NCBI RefSeq assembly: GCF_029360765.1
Contig: NZ_JARKNA010000001.1
Coordinates: 682,001-746,000 of the forward strand
DNA length: 64,000 nt
Origin: Terrimonas pollutisoli
GTDB taxonomy: Bacteria; Bacteroidota; Bacteroidia; Chitinophagales; Chitinophagaceae
Direction of reading: 5' to 3'
The notes under the pieces were generated by a model that saw only the letters and a list, made by a program, of their open reading frames with translations, did not search any database and had not been told where the DNA came from. A program made the translations under genes and the position numbers. Shown in pieces: positions 49,201 through 57,736 of this stretch. How positions within the stretch are numbered: the first letter of the stretch is position 1; every line of letters begins with the position of its first letter.

Positions 49201-50568
49201 TACAACGAAGATTTTGGAACGACGCTGCCAGGCTATATGGATAGTACAAAAGCGTTGGGTCAAAATCTGAAGAGCGGTGAACCTGGTTTTGGATTTATTT
49301 TCGGTTACCAGCCCGATACCAACTGGATCAATCGTTTTGGAGCGAAGGGATTGTTGTCAAGAGATTCGTTGGTATCAGCGATGATCCAGCAACGTTATAG
49401 CCAGCGACTGAACATCACAGCACAGGTGAGCCCATTCCGTGATCTCAATATCGATTTAAACCTGGATAAATCATTCAGCAAAAACTATTCTGAGCTTTAT
49501 AAGGATACAACAGGCAGTGCAGGCCTGGCAAGGCTGAATCCTTATGCATTGGGAAGCTTTAGCATCAGCTATATTTCTTATCAAACTATGTTTACCAAGT
49601 TTGATCCAAATGTGACATCTGAGACATTTAAACAGTTTGAAGCTAACCGGGTTATCTTATCTCAACGATTAAAAGGGTTGAATCCATATGCTGTTAACAA
49701 TCCAAATGATCCTGATGGTTACGCACAGGGCTACGGTCGTTATGCGCAGGAAGTAGTGATCCCATCTTTCCTGGCTGCCTATGGCAAAAAAGATCCTGGT
49801 ACGGTTTCGTTGTTTAAAAACAATAACCCCAATGTCAGATCGAATCCGTTCAAATCTTTGATGCCGAAGCCAAATTGGACCGTTAGTTATAATGGCTTAT
49901 CAAGAATAGCCGGGTTAGAAAAAATATTCTCCAACGTAAATATTAAACACGGGTATCATAGCACCTTAAGCATGAATAGTTTCAATACGGCTCTGCTTTT
50001 CCAGGATCCGTTTAGAGTTGGCTATCCTTATTTCTTTGATACGTTAACGGGCTATGTGCCTTATTTCCTTGTTCCTAATATCACCATCCAGGAAAGCTTT
50101 GATCCACTGATCGAAGTAGACCTGACTTTTACCAACCAGTTATCCATCCGTACGGAATTTAGGAAATCAAGAACATTGAGTTTGAGCCTGATCGATTATC
50201 AATTAGCGGAAAATCGCTCTACCGAAATGACTTTCGGTTTCAACTATCGGAAGAAAGGGTTGCCGTTGCTGAAAAATGTCAAGATTGGTAAGAAAGGAAT
50301 GAAGCTCGATAATGATGTAACCTTCCGTTTCGACTTCAGCTTGCGTGACGATGCTACTGCAAATAGTAAGCTGGACCAGGGGACTTCTTTTGGAACAGCC
50401 GGGCAGAAAGTGATAAGTATTAAACCATCTATTGACTATATTTTAAATAATCGGGTAAGCCTCAAGTTCTACTTTGATCAAACCCGCAGTATTCCCAAGA
50501 TCAGTAACGCATTTCCTATCACCAACACCAGGGGTGGCTTACAAGTAAGGATATCATTGGCCCAATAA
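43294..50568 (+). CDS. sprA: Cell surface protein SprA (T9SS outer-membrane translocon, gliding motility)
   Basis: 2424 aa; GKDDEIIKQFQLGNVNFTSKGTLIPGAQSLFGIKTQLQFGKL; VDDFEGTRSGIDLRFPLISWNLAS; downstream of ruvA. Apparent TTG start. Confidence 0.94.
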   Translation: MNANTVHIFRKVIVSAIILLIVSGHANARYFQNPISNTQDTSRKDTLRYPLTDRYGDPYTNPNRNTFDLKDTAFIKRNVEYDPLTGEYYVIEKIGGKNYRTPVSFGRDEFLRLQGKKDENAYFRKRADMLSEMNRRLFKPKFTTQKGWFNRIVGVGKIDIKPSGYVDLLAGYQGQNIKNPTLPERARRNGGLDFNMNAQLQVDANIGDKLKLPINYNTLANFEFENQLNLNYQGKDDEIIKQFQLGNVNFTSKGTLIPGAQSLFGIKTQLQFGKLFVTGVLANQRAQRQSLDMQGGSAMQAFSLKADEYEENRHFLLAQYFRNNYNKAMSNLPVVNSAVQILRMEVWVTNRNRADTNVRDIVALMDLGEGNPFRPPGGNPNALPHNRVNTIYDDILSNPNSRNSTLVQGVLTGMGFLPVQDFEKTFARKLSPSEYYFNPQIGFLSLQQPLQPDEVLGVAFQYTYNGRVYQVGEFSQDIPPDVSGTTQKVLFLKLLKATSQRTNLPIWDLMMKNVYSVGYGQLERTDFKLDVLYEEPSLGEKRYLPPADVLPQYQGQPLISQVNLDRLNNQNDPQPDGIFDFIEGFTILSSMSRIIFPVLEPFGHDLDYVYPSQVERDKYLYYPLYDTIKAIAQTYANLNRFEINGKSKTSSTGDYQLGFNIPRGSVTVTAGGQLLQENIDYEINYDLGTLRVINQSIISSGVPVNIQYENQAAFGIQQRNYMGLRLDYFANKKLTLGGTIARLGERPFFVKQSYGDDPIRNTMYGLDVDYKSDWPRLTKWLNKLPFYNSQETSSVSAYAEAAMLQPGHAPQIGKGSAGQVYVDDFEGTRSGIDLRFPLISWNLASVPQGNNGPGGVSPLFPESGLTNDLGSGYNRAKLAWYNIEPVLQERNNTNNPLRNNPAELSKPETRQVLQREIFPQRTTDFGQGLLTTFDLAYYPKEKGPYNYEYRGGRINSEGKLINPKAAWGGIMRNIDQTDFETSNIEYIEFWMQDPYILNTASSGGKLYFNLGTISEDVLKDGKRQYENGLPTPTNNAQVDNNTVWGKVPSNPLQITNAFSNEPSDRQYQDVGFDGLTDDEEKTKFSTYLSNLQATAPAAYSKALNDPSADNFKPYRDASYDAANAGILARYKDINNPNGNSPVSNNNSQFVNAFTQYPDAEELNRDNTLNEAEEYFQYKVDIKPFMAPGTNFITDVRNVTVSLPDQSSRNERWYLFRIPVSEFETKVGNIPDFKSVRFIRMFLTDFDDSVVMRFGKIELVRNQWRQFQYKIDTTGQYVNLPPNDPVVVNTLAVNLEENDQREPIRYVSPPGIERQQQLSNNNVQLFLNEQALSMQLCNLPNKESRAVFKTMNMDMRQYGKMRMFVHAEGSGSDAAIQDNSLTAIVRIGNDFQGNYYEVRIPLKKTSWGETDSLRIWPEQNNLDFDLQELSRLKSRRNQQGAPPSVYYSEVLADGRTYAVIGNPNLGEVKGMMLAVENTNLPTACAEVWFNELRFSNLDEKGGWAALGRVDLKLADLGSLTLAGTARSRGFGTLEQRVNERSREDLYTFDLSANIDAGKLLPKQLGIQIPVYAGISRITSTPEYDPYDLDIKLNDKIKSTPDKADKDSIRRDAQDITTIKTVNFTNVKKVKTDGKQPKIWSVTNFDLNYSYIETQQQNPLIDNYEMRRTRGAVGYNYAPQPKYLEPFKNLKSRSKWMALVKDINFNYVPSQLSFRADLFRQFGATRPRNVGGGPYKIPETYDKYFTFDRYYILQWGLTKSITLDFTATNYARIDEPFGRIDTKEKKDSVRKNVFNGGRNTQYAQQASLSYTVPTQKIPLLDWTTLRGTYTTQYNWLAASLLAKSLGNTLANTQTRTIASELNFEQLYSKSRFLRAVNTAPTGNKKSKDTAGLKDTKKVDNKSVKPKFGVPDSLKANMSAKELRKAKREARRKEREERRKLKEQRRNELPELNGIVRAVGGIATSLKRVGIQYNEDFGTTLPGYMDSTKALGQNLKSGEPGFGFIFGYQPDTNWINRFGAKGLLSRDSLVSAMIQQRYSQRLNITAQVSPFRDLNIDLNLDKSFSKNYSELYKDTTGSAGLARLNPYALGSFSISYISYQTMFTKFDPNVTSETFKQFEANRVILSQRLKGLNPYAVNNPNDPDGYAQGYGRYAQEVVIPSFLAAYGKKDPGTVSLFKNNNPNVRSNPFKSLMPKPNWTVSYNGLSRIAGLEKIFSNVNIKHGYHSTLSMNSFNTALLFQDPFRVGYPYFFDTLTGYVPYFLVPNITIQESFDPLIEVDLTFTNQLSIRTEFRKSRTLSLSLIDYQLAENRSTEMTFGFNYRKKGLPLLKNVKIGKKGMKLDNDVTFRFDFSLRDDATANSKLDQGTSFGTAGQKVISIKPSIDYILNNRVSLKFYFDQTRSIPKISNAFPITNTRGGLQVRISLAQ

Positions 50569-50653
50569 TCTTCTGTGATTTTTGGAATAAGGCCTGATAA
50601 TAAAGCTTTCGGCTTATTTTAGCCCCAATTTTAACTTTGCGAAGCATTTGAAA

Positions 50654-51673
50654 ATGGCAAGCATAAATATTGGCGTTATTGGTTACGGTTATTGGGGACC
50701 TAATATTGTAAGGAATTTCTTTTTGAGTGATGATTGTATGGTGAAGGCAATTGCTGACAGCCGTACTGAAAGATTAGAAGTTGCCAGCAAAATGTTTCCT
50801 TCCGTGCATTGTATCAGCCGGCCGGGGGATATTATCAATGACGCCTCTATCAATGCAATAGTGATTGCTACACCTGTTTCTACTCATTTCGACCTCGCCA
50901 AAAAAGCATTGCAGCAAGGTAAGCATGTACTGATCGAAAAGCCAATGACGGCAACAGTGGCGGAGGCGCAGGAATTGATTGAGATTGCAGCGAAGAAGGA
51001 TCTTAGTATAATGGTGGATCATACTTTTCTTTATACAGGTGCCGTAAAAAAGATAAAGGAACTGATCGATTCTGGCGTGGTAGGCCAATCCCGCTATTTT
51101 GATTCATCCCGCATCAACCTCGGATTATTTCAGTTTGATATAAATGTATTATGGGATCTTGCGGCACATGATATTTCAATACTTCTTTACCTGGTCAATG
51201 AAACACCGGAAAGTGTAAACGCTACTGGCATTTCTCATACACATAATGGCGTAGAGAATATTGCCTACATGACTATCAACTATCATTCGAACTTTATTGC
51301 TCATATCAATTCTTCCTGGACTTCACCTGTTAAAGTCCGCCAGACATTGATTGGTGGAGACAAGAAAATGATTTTATACAATGATATTGAGCCTTCGGAA
51401 AAAGTAAGGGTTTATGACACAGGTTACGAATACAAAACCGATGAGGATAAAAAAAGAATTCTCGTTGATTATCGTGCCGGGGATATTTACATACCAAAGC
51501 TTTCAGGAGAAGAAGCGTTAGCAGGTGTTGCCCGTGATTTCATTCAATCAATAGTCAGTAAAAAAGAACCTGTTTCAAATGCAATGCTGGGATTGGAAGT
51601 AGTAAAAATTTTAGAAGCGTCGCAACAGTCCATAAAGGGAAAAGGAAAAGAAGTTAAAATAAACCAGGAATGA
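50654..51673 (+). CDS. Gfo/Idh/MocA family oxidoreductase (WbpB-like nucleotide-sugar oxidoreductase)
   Basis: INIGVIGYGYWGPNIVRNF; GKHVLIEKPMTATVAEAQEL. Confidence 0.88.
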   Translation: MASINIGVIGYGYWGPNIVRNFFLSDDCMVKAIADSRTERLEVASKMFPSVHCISRPGDIINDASINAIVIATPVSTHFDLAKKALQQGKHVLIEKPMTATVAEAQELIEIAAKKDLSIMVDHTFLYTGAVKKIKELIDSGVVGQSRYFDSSRINLGLFQFDINVLWDLAAHDISILLYLVNETPESVNATGISHTHNGVENIAYMTINYHSNFIAHINSSWTSPVKVRQTLIGGDKKMILYNDIEPSEKVRVYDTGYEYKTDEDKKRILVDYRAGDIYIPKLSGEEALAGVARDFIQSIVSKKEPVSNAMLGLEVVKILEASQQSIKGKGKEVKINQE

Positions 51674-51685
51674 TATGAGTCATAA

Positions 51686-51725
51686 TCCCGAAAGCATTCG
51701 GGACGGGCATTCCGATAGCTATCGG
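51686..51725. repeat. Two adjacent REP-like palindromes
   Basis: TCCCGAA-agca-TTCGGGA (51686-51703) and perfect palindrome CCGATAGCTATCGG (51712-51725). Confidence 0.6.
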
Positions 51726-51760
51726 GGCTATCTGACCAAAAAACAATAGAAAATGTACAG

Positions 51761-52249
51761 ATGAAAAAAATTACGATAAATAGTGATAAGCAAAGCCTGG
51801 TTGATATTACAGTAGGTGAGAATGTGCGAATATTTGACTTTGTAAATGCATATGGTTGCACTATCGATGACAATACGAAAGTTGGAGCTTTTGTCGAGAT
51901 ACAAAAAGGGGTAGCAATCGGAAAGAATTGTAAAATTTCAAGTCATAGTTTTTTATGTGAAGGTGTTCATATTGAGGACAATGTCTTTATTGGGCATGGA
52001 GTGATGTTTGTGAACGACCGGTATCCCAGGGCAACTACAGAAGAAGGAAAGCAAAAAACAGCTGCTGACTGGCAAGTTATAGAGACATTTGTAAAAAAAG
52101 GAGTATCTATTGGAAGCAATGCTACCATTCTTTGTGGCATCACCATCGGTGAGAATGCTATGATTGGAGCAGGCTCGGTGGTTACAAAAGATGTACCCGC
52201 CAACACATTGGTTATAGGTAATCCTGCTAAAATTGTAAGGCAACTTTAA
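51761..52249 (+). CDS. Hexapeptide-repeat acetyltransferase (WbpD-like)
   Basis: Left-handed beta-helix hexapeptides; VKKGVSIGSNATILCGITIGENAMIGAGSVVTKDVPANTLVIGNPAKIV. Confidence 0.9.
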   Translation: MKKITINSDKQSLVDITVGENVRIFDFVNAYGCTIDDNTKVGAFVEIQKGVAIGKNCKISSHSFLCEGVHIEDNVFIGHGVMFVNDRYPRATTEEGKQKTAADWQVIETFVKKGVSIGSNATILCGITIGENAMIGAGSVVTKDVPANTLVIGNPAKIVRQL

Positions 52250-52267
52250 AATTCATGCTGCTGAAAA

Positions 52268-53542
52268 ATGAAGACAATTGCTGTAATTGGATTTGGGAAA
52301 ATAGGACAGGCTATTGCAGCCAATATTCTGCAACATCATATTCGGGTTATTGCCATAGATGTCAACATGGAGTTGTTGGAAGCATTTCAACAGAACTCCT
52401 ATGGGACAAAGGAGCCGGGTTTAAAAGACATATTGGTAGCGGCTTATAAACGGGAAAATCTCATTATTAGTCATGATTATTCATTCATAAAAGGCAGTGA
52501 TTGTATCATCATTACAATTCCGCTTCTTATTGATGAATGGCAAAAAATCCAGGATGGTCCTTTTTTGGAAGCCATTGGCAGAATAGCTATTTACGCCGAA
52601 CAAAAAGTTCCAATAATTATTGAAACATCCGTTCCGGTAGGATTCACACGACAAAATGTGTTACCCGTTATAGAGTCAAAAGGGAAAAAACATGGCAGGG
52701 ATTTTTTATTGGCACATAGCCCGGAAAGAATCAAGAGCGGCACTATGATGGAACAATTGACAAAAGTTCCTAAGGTTATTGCGGGCGTTGACCAGGAGGC
52801 GACTGACGGCGCCTATAATGCGTATCTACATTTTTTTGATAAGGCATTGCTTCAAAAGGTTGAGACAGTTGAATCTGCAGAAATGCTTAAACTGGCGGGC
52901 ATGATCTACCGCGATGTCAATATTGCATTATCCAATCAACTGGCGGGATTTGCCAATTCAGCCGGAATTGATTTTGTAAAACTGCTTCCATTGATCAATA
53001 CAGATGGCGAAGCTAACTTATTACAACCCGGTATTGGAGTGGGAGGTCATTGTACACCGGTGTATCCCTATTTTTTGATCGATAATTTTAGTCGGGCCGG
53101 TTTGGATTTTACACTGGCTAAACAGTCGCGTTTGATCAATAATGGCATGGCTGATTACGCTGTATCACTGGTAAAAGAAAAAGTAAAGAACAAGAAAGCC
53201 CTGATTCTCGGTCTGGGGTTTCGGCCAAATGTAAAAGAGGATGCATTGAGTACTACTTACCTCCTTCATGAAACTTTGATCAGAGATGGTTTCGAAGTTT
53301 GGGTACACGATACTGAATTTTCACCGGAAGAAATTAAAGCAAAGGGATTAGATGCTGCTGTTGATATTTACAGCAACAATACAGAAGTGGTATTCCTGGT
53401 CACTATGCACAAAGAGTACGGAGAAATTAATTTTGTGCAGTTGTCAAAATCCGGAACTAAATTTTTTGTGGATGGCAGAAATGCTGTCGACAGGAAAGAA
53501 GTTGAAGTTGCCGGGATCCTATATTTTGGAATAGGCCATTAA
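52268..53542 (+). CDS. Nucleotide sugar dehydrogenase (UDP-GlcNAc/ManNAc dehydrogenase type)
   Basis: IAVIGFGKIGQAIAANIL; ETSVPVGFTRQNVLP; HSPERIKSGTMM; PGIGVGGHCTPVYPYFL. Confidence 0.9.
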   Translation: MKTIAVIGFGKIGQAIAANILQHHIRVIAIDVNMELLEAFQQNSYGTKEPGLKDILVAAYKRENLIISHDYSFIKGSDCIIITIPLLIDEWQKIQDGPFLEAIGRIAIYAEQKVPIIIETSVPVGFTRQNVLPVIESKGKKHGRDFLLAHSPERIKSGTMMEQLTKVPKVIAGVDQEATDGAYNAYLHFFDKALLQKVETVESAEMLKLAGMIYRDVNIALSNQLAGFANSAGIDFVKLLPLINTDGEANLLQPGIGVGGHCTPVYPYFLIDNFSRAGLDFTLAKQSRLINNGMADYAVSLVKEKVKNKKALILGLGFRPNVKEDALSTTYLLHETLIRDGFEVWVHDTEFSPEEIKAKGLDAAVDIYSNNTEVVFLVTMHKEYGEINFVQLSKSGTKFFVDGRNAVDRKEVEVAGILYFGIGH

Positions 53543-54054
53543 TGATTTTGTCCTATGCTGGCACTATCGTTAGCTGGCACATTTTTGCGAAACAACATAA
53601 CATAGCCGCAAAGATTTTTCTTTTTCTTCTTATTGACCTGTACCGGTTTCATCATATGAAACTCAGACAACTTAGGAATATACGAGTAAGATATAACATT
53701 GCCATCTACATCGCCCCATCTTTTTTGTTGAAACACTACCTGCTTTTCGTCCCAGTCAAACATTCTCACTTCATATAAGCGTGACGTGTAGTCGCCAATG
53801 AAAACAAATTGGTACCAGCTACCTTGCGTAAGGGGAACAATAACGGGCATTTCAAATTCACTTTCCATTGCGATGGATGCTTCTTTCAATAAAATAAATC
53901 CATCTTTTCCATAAAGCGTTTTGAGACTATCAACCTGTTTGCTTATCAGGCCATCTTCACAAGATTGCAGTTTTATATCCTGGGCAAATAAAAACTGGCT
54001 GCAAATGGTAGTTATCAGTGCTAAGGAAAATGTCTTAATCATAGTGGGATGCAT
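53539..54054 (-). CDS. Exported hypothetical protein
   Basis: Start at MHPTMIKTFSLALITTICSQFLFAQ gives a signal peptide; no family recognised. Confidence 0.6.
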   Translation of the reverse strand: MHPTMIKTFSLALITTICSQFLFAQDIKLQSCEDGLISKQVDSLKTLYGKDGFILLKEASIAMESEFEMPVIVPLTQGSWYQFVFIGDYTSRLYEVRMFDWDEKQVVFQQKRWGDVDGNVISYSYIPKLSEFHMMKPVQVNKKKKKNLCGYVMLFRKNVPANDSASIGQNH

Positions 54055-54238
54055 AGGGAAATTGGATTGCAATAAAAATACTACGCAATTTCCGTGACTT
54101 ACTAATTTGTGAGTAGAAATGATCTCATATAAGGGCATTTTCCTCGTAAAATCACGGCAAATTTGAGACCAGTATTTAGGCAGCGACGGAAAGATCAGTA
54201 GTAATGTTCCTAATAAATTCTTAAATCAGGGAATTCCC

Positions 54239-55006
54239 TTAAACAGGTTTGTTTCTGAAGAAATAAATAGCATCGGCCTGTTGGGTACAGGTGATCACGA
54301 GATCGTTTATACAAACATGTGGCGGCAGCGTAGTGCAATAGTAAATTACATCGGCCACATCATTGGCAGATAACGGTTCAATTCCATCGTAAACACTTTT
54401 TGCGGTTGATTGATCGCCTTTAAAACGAACCATCGCAAATTCTGTTTCTGCAGCTCCCGGGTGAATGGCAGTTACCTTTATGTTATGCCGCAGCAAATCA
54501 ATTCGCATCGCCTGGTTTAGTGCATCTACCGCATATTTGGTAGCGCAATATACATTTCCTCTTTCGTACACCTGTTTACCGGCAACAGAACCCATGTTGA
54601 TAATATGTCCCTCTTTGTGTGATGCCATCAATTGCGAAACCGCTTTTGCCACATACATAAAACCTTTTACATTAGTATCTACCATGGTATTCCAATCTTC
54701 CAGATCAGCTTCTTCAAAATAATCACGGCCAAGGGCCAGCCCGGCATTATTAATGAGAACGTCAATTTTTTTCCATTCTACGGGAAGCCCTGCAATTGCA
54801 TCGAAAACTTCTTTTTCATTTCTGACATCGAAAGGCAGCAGCAGCCCGGCGATATTATATTTTCTTTCGAGAGAATTGCACAGCTCCTGTAAACGGTCTT
54901 CACGCCGGCCGTTTAGTATCAGGTCATAACCATTTGCAGCAAATTTTTCAGCGCAGGCTTTTCCAAAACCAGAAGTAGCTCCGGTGATAAAAACAATCTT
55001 TGGCAT
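54239..55006 (-). CDS. SDR family oxidoreductase (YdfG-like)
   Basis: IVFITGATSGFGKACAEKFAANGYDLILNGR; NNAG; YCATKYAVDALNQAMR. Confidence 0.93.
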   Translation of the reverse strand: MPKIVFITGATSGFGKACAEKFAANGYDLILNGRREDRLQELCNSLERKYNIAGLLLPFDVRNEKEVFDAIAGLPVEWKKIDVLINNAGLALGRDYFEEADLEDWNTMVDTNVKGFMYVAKAVSQLMASHKEGHIINMGSVAGKQVYERGNVYCATKYAVDALNQAMRIDLLRHNIKVTAIHPGAAETEFAMVRFKGDQSTAKSVYDGIEPLSANDVADVIYYCTTLPPHVCINDLVITCTQQADAIYFFRNKPV

Positions 55007-55100
55007 GTAGCAAGTTAAGAAAGTTTACGGGTTTAAAGGGGCAGCGGGAATGAGCGGTGAACACTTAAACCAATTGAACTTCTGAAACTTTTTAAACCTT

Positions 55101-57728
55101 TTACCTGATAAGTGTAACCGTGCCTTTTAGAAATATGGGTTTGCCGAGATAGTCGATAGCACTTACCATCCATACGAATACATTGCTGCCCTGGAGTACG
55201 CCGCTAATTTTTCCATCCCATCCCTGTTCATTGGTCGTAGTGCTGAATATCATTTGTCCCCAGCGATTGAAGATGCGGAAGTATTTGATTTGGTGCACAC
55301 CTACTGCAATAGGCCGTATCACGTCATTTAATCCATCCCCGTTAGGCGTAAAGGCGGTGGGAACAAAAACGTAGGGGATTGTTTTAAAAATTTTTACGGT
55401 TACAAATGCGGAATCGGAACAGCCTGCTTCGTTAAAAACCTGCACGGTGTACCGGACTGTATCAACCTGTTCATATGTGGCAACTGGATTTTTTACAGAA
55501 TTACTGTTAAGTCCTGATGACGGTGACCATAGGTATCGAACACCTCCTTCTGCATTTAACTGCAATGGCTGGCCAACTACTACCATGGTATCATTTCCTG
55601 CAAAAGGGATTATTTTAGGCAAGACGGTCACCAATACTGTATCGAATCCTGGTTTGGGACATCCTTTCGTGTCAAAAGAAGTAAGTGTATAAGCTGTCGT
55701 AGAAAACGGATAAGCTGTCGGGTTTAACGTGTTTGCATTTACTAAATTGCTGTTTGGTGACCAGGTGAACGTACTTCCATCGTGTGAACCATGTAAAAGA
55801 GCCGGGGTGTTGTAACAAATAGTAGTATCATTACCGGCGTTAGCAACCGGGTAAGGTACCGTTCGTACAACAATATTTTCGGTTGCCGTACAACTTCCAA
55901 TACGGGCCAGCACCCAGTAGGTTGTAGTACCAGCAGGAAGCGCAGTTGGATTTTGTAATGTGGGGTCATTCAAACCAGCTGCAGGCGTCCATTGGTGTTG
56001 GAGGCCATCGCTCACAATATTTAGCTTTACAGAATCTGTCAAACAGATTGTTGTATCATTCATAGCCCGTGTTGTTACAACTCTTACAACTCTTATTCTT
56101 ACCGAATCGGTATTTATGCATCCTTGTTCATTTAATTGTACGGTGTACGTGGTTGTTGTTGTTGGATTCACAGTTGGGGTGCCCGAGTTTGAATTTGTCA
56201 TTGCCGTAACCGGGGTCCAGCTGAACACACCGGTTCCCGACGCCTGCATTTGAACAGCATCGGGAACACAGATCAGCGTATCCCGAAAAGCTAATGTGAT
56301 AGGCGGTTTCGAAATGATGCGTAATGGTTTTACCAGGGTGTCAAGACAACCTTTGCTATTGCCGACTATCAATTGAACATTCTTGGTGCCAGTATCCGCG
56401 AAAGTCCAGTTTGGATTTTTTATCGTAGATGTGTCAGCATTGGTTGTATTGTCACCAAAATTCCAGTTCCACTTGTCTACAACTCCGTAATTAGTGGTGG
56501 TTCGGTCAGTAAATAAAACGGGGTTAGTAAGACAGATTCCATCAGAATTAAATGCAGGAAAAAAGCCGGGCCATACCCGTACTATGGCTGTGGTGGAATC
56601 AGAACATTCCTGGTTACGATTCGTGACCAACTTAATGGTGTAATCGCCGGCGGTTGAATAGGTATGTGTCGGGGTTTTTAATGTTGATGAGTTATTGGCA
56701 ACTCCGCTTCCGGGATCTCCAAATTCCCAGTAGTACGAGTTGATCATAGGGCTACTGCTAATATTATTAAAAGTTAATGTGAAGCCATCGCAGGAAATGT
56801 ATTCAGGATTCAATTGTGCTTTGGCAATATCACAACCACCGGCCTTTATTTGAAGATCTTTTCTTTGAACAGCTATAACTTTTCCGTCTCTAATTTCACT
56901 TACACATACGGTAACTACATAAATACCCTCTACAGGAGACTTTCCTGAAATGAGACCTGTATTAGGATCAATTGTTACACCCTGACCTAACGGGGCTGTA
57001 CTAAAAAATGGGAAACTATAATTTACGGAAGAATATGGCGGCGCAACCGGGGGATTGGGAGCTGGTGTATTGGGACCTCCGCCTGATCCACTTTGACCGC
57101 CACCAAGGTAGGCATTGCAAAATTCGTAACGCAGCACATCATTTGGATCTTCATCCACCGCTGCAAAACTATACGTGAAAGGATAACCACCACAAACGAT
57201 GACTGTGTCCTCTCCAATAAATTGTGCGCTATTATTTTTGGGAGCGTCAGCCAAAACATTTGTACCCGGTATGTCGGCTGTATAAGTGGCCCCCTGACTG
57301 CCAGAAGAAGTAAGGTTACTAATACCATTGATCCGGCAACAGCGCTGGTAAGCAATTGTGTAACCTTTTTCGGATGCAGGAAGTGTTACTGTAAATTCAT
57401 AATAGCCTACTTCGTAGCATACTGTTGGTGCATTGGTAATGCAGGGGCCGGGAGTTCTCAGACGAAGTTCAGTGCTGCTAGTTCGGGTGATGGATTGATT
57501 CCATACCATTACATTATTGGTCTTGTTAAAAATGCCGATCGCAGCAGCGGGGTCCAGGGGGGCGCCAACATCGCCACAATTTCTAAAAAGCTTTAAGGTA
57601 ACATTGTAAGTGTACATATTGCCATTGACGCTTACAAAGGAGTAATATATCTCACCACCGGTTATATGTTCAGCCAATAAAAGTTTGGAGATAAAAAGGG
57701 TGGTCAATATAAGTAATAGACGTTTCAT
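55101..57728 (-). CDS. PKD-domain surface protein with type B gliding/T9SS C-terminal domain
   Basis: Signal peptide; PKD-like YYWEFGDPGSG and WNWNFGDNTT; CTD VPTAFTPNGDGLNDVIRP...FRIFNRWGQMIF...GTVTLIR. Confidence 0.92.
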   Translation of the reverse strand: MKRLLLILTTLFISKLLLAEHITGGEIYYSFVSVNGNMYTYNVTLKLFRNCGDVGAPLDPAAAIGIFNKTNNVMVWNQSITRTSSTELRLRTPGPCITNAPTVCYEVGYYEFTVTLPASEKGYTIAYQRCCRINGISNLTSSGSQGATYTADIPGTNVLADAPKNNSAQFIGEDTVIVCGGYPFTYSFAAVDEDPNDVLRYEFCNAYLGGGQSGSGGGPNTPAPNPPVAPPYSSVNYSFPFFSTAPLGQGVTIDPNTGLISGKSPVEGIYVVTVCVSEIRDGKVIAVQRKDLQIKAGGCDIAKAQLNPEYISCDGFTLTFNNISSSPMINSYYWEFGDPGSGVANNSSTLKTPTHTYSTAGDYTIKLVTNRNQECSDSTTAIVRVWPGFFPAFNSDGICLTNPVLFTDRTTTNYGVVDKWNWNFGDNTTNADTSTIKNPNWTFADTGTKNVQLIVGNSKGCLDTLVKPLRIISKPPITLAFRDTLICVPDAVQMQASGTGVFSWTPVTAMTNSNSGTPTVNPTTTTTYTVQLNEQGCINTDSVRIRVVRVVTTRAMNDTTICLTDSVKLNIVSDGLQHQWTPAAGLNDPTLQNPTALPAGTTTYWVLARIGSCTATENIVVRTVPYPVANAGNDTTICYNTPALLHGSHDGSTFTWSPNSNLVNANTLNPTAYPFSTTAYTLTSFDTKGCPKPGFDTVLVTVLPKIIPFAGNDTMVVVGQPLQLNAEGGVRYLWSPSSGLNSNSVKNPVATYEQVDTVRYTVQVFNEAGCSDSAFVTVKIFKTIPYVFVPTAFTPNGDGLNDVIRPIAVGVHQIKYFRIFNRWGQMIFSTTTNEQGWDGKISGVLQGSNVFVWMVSAIDYLGKPIFLKGTVTLIR

Positions 57729-57736
57729 GGATTGGA

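Noticed and set aside
48780-49205. 141-aa minus-strand ORF in sprA
   Set aside because: Antisense to a charged segment of SprA; composition artefact.
57093-57596. 167-aa + strand ORF
   Set aside because: Antisense to the PKD/gliding CTD protein; no domain recognised.
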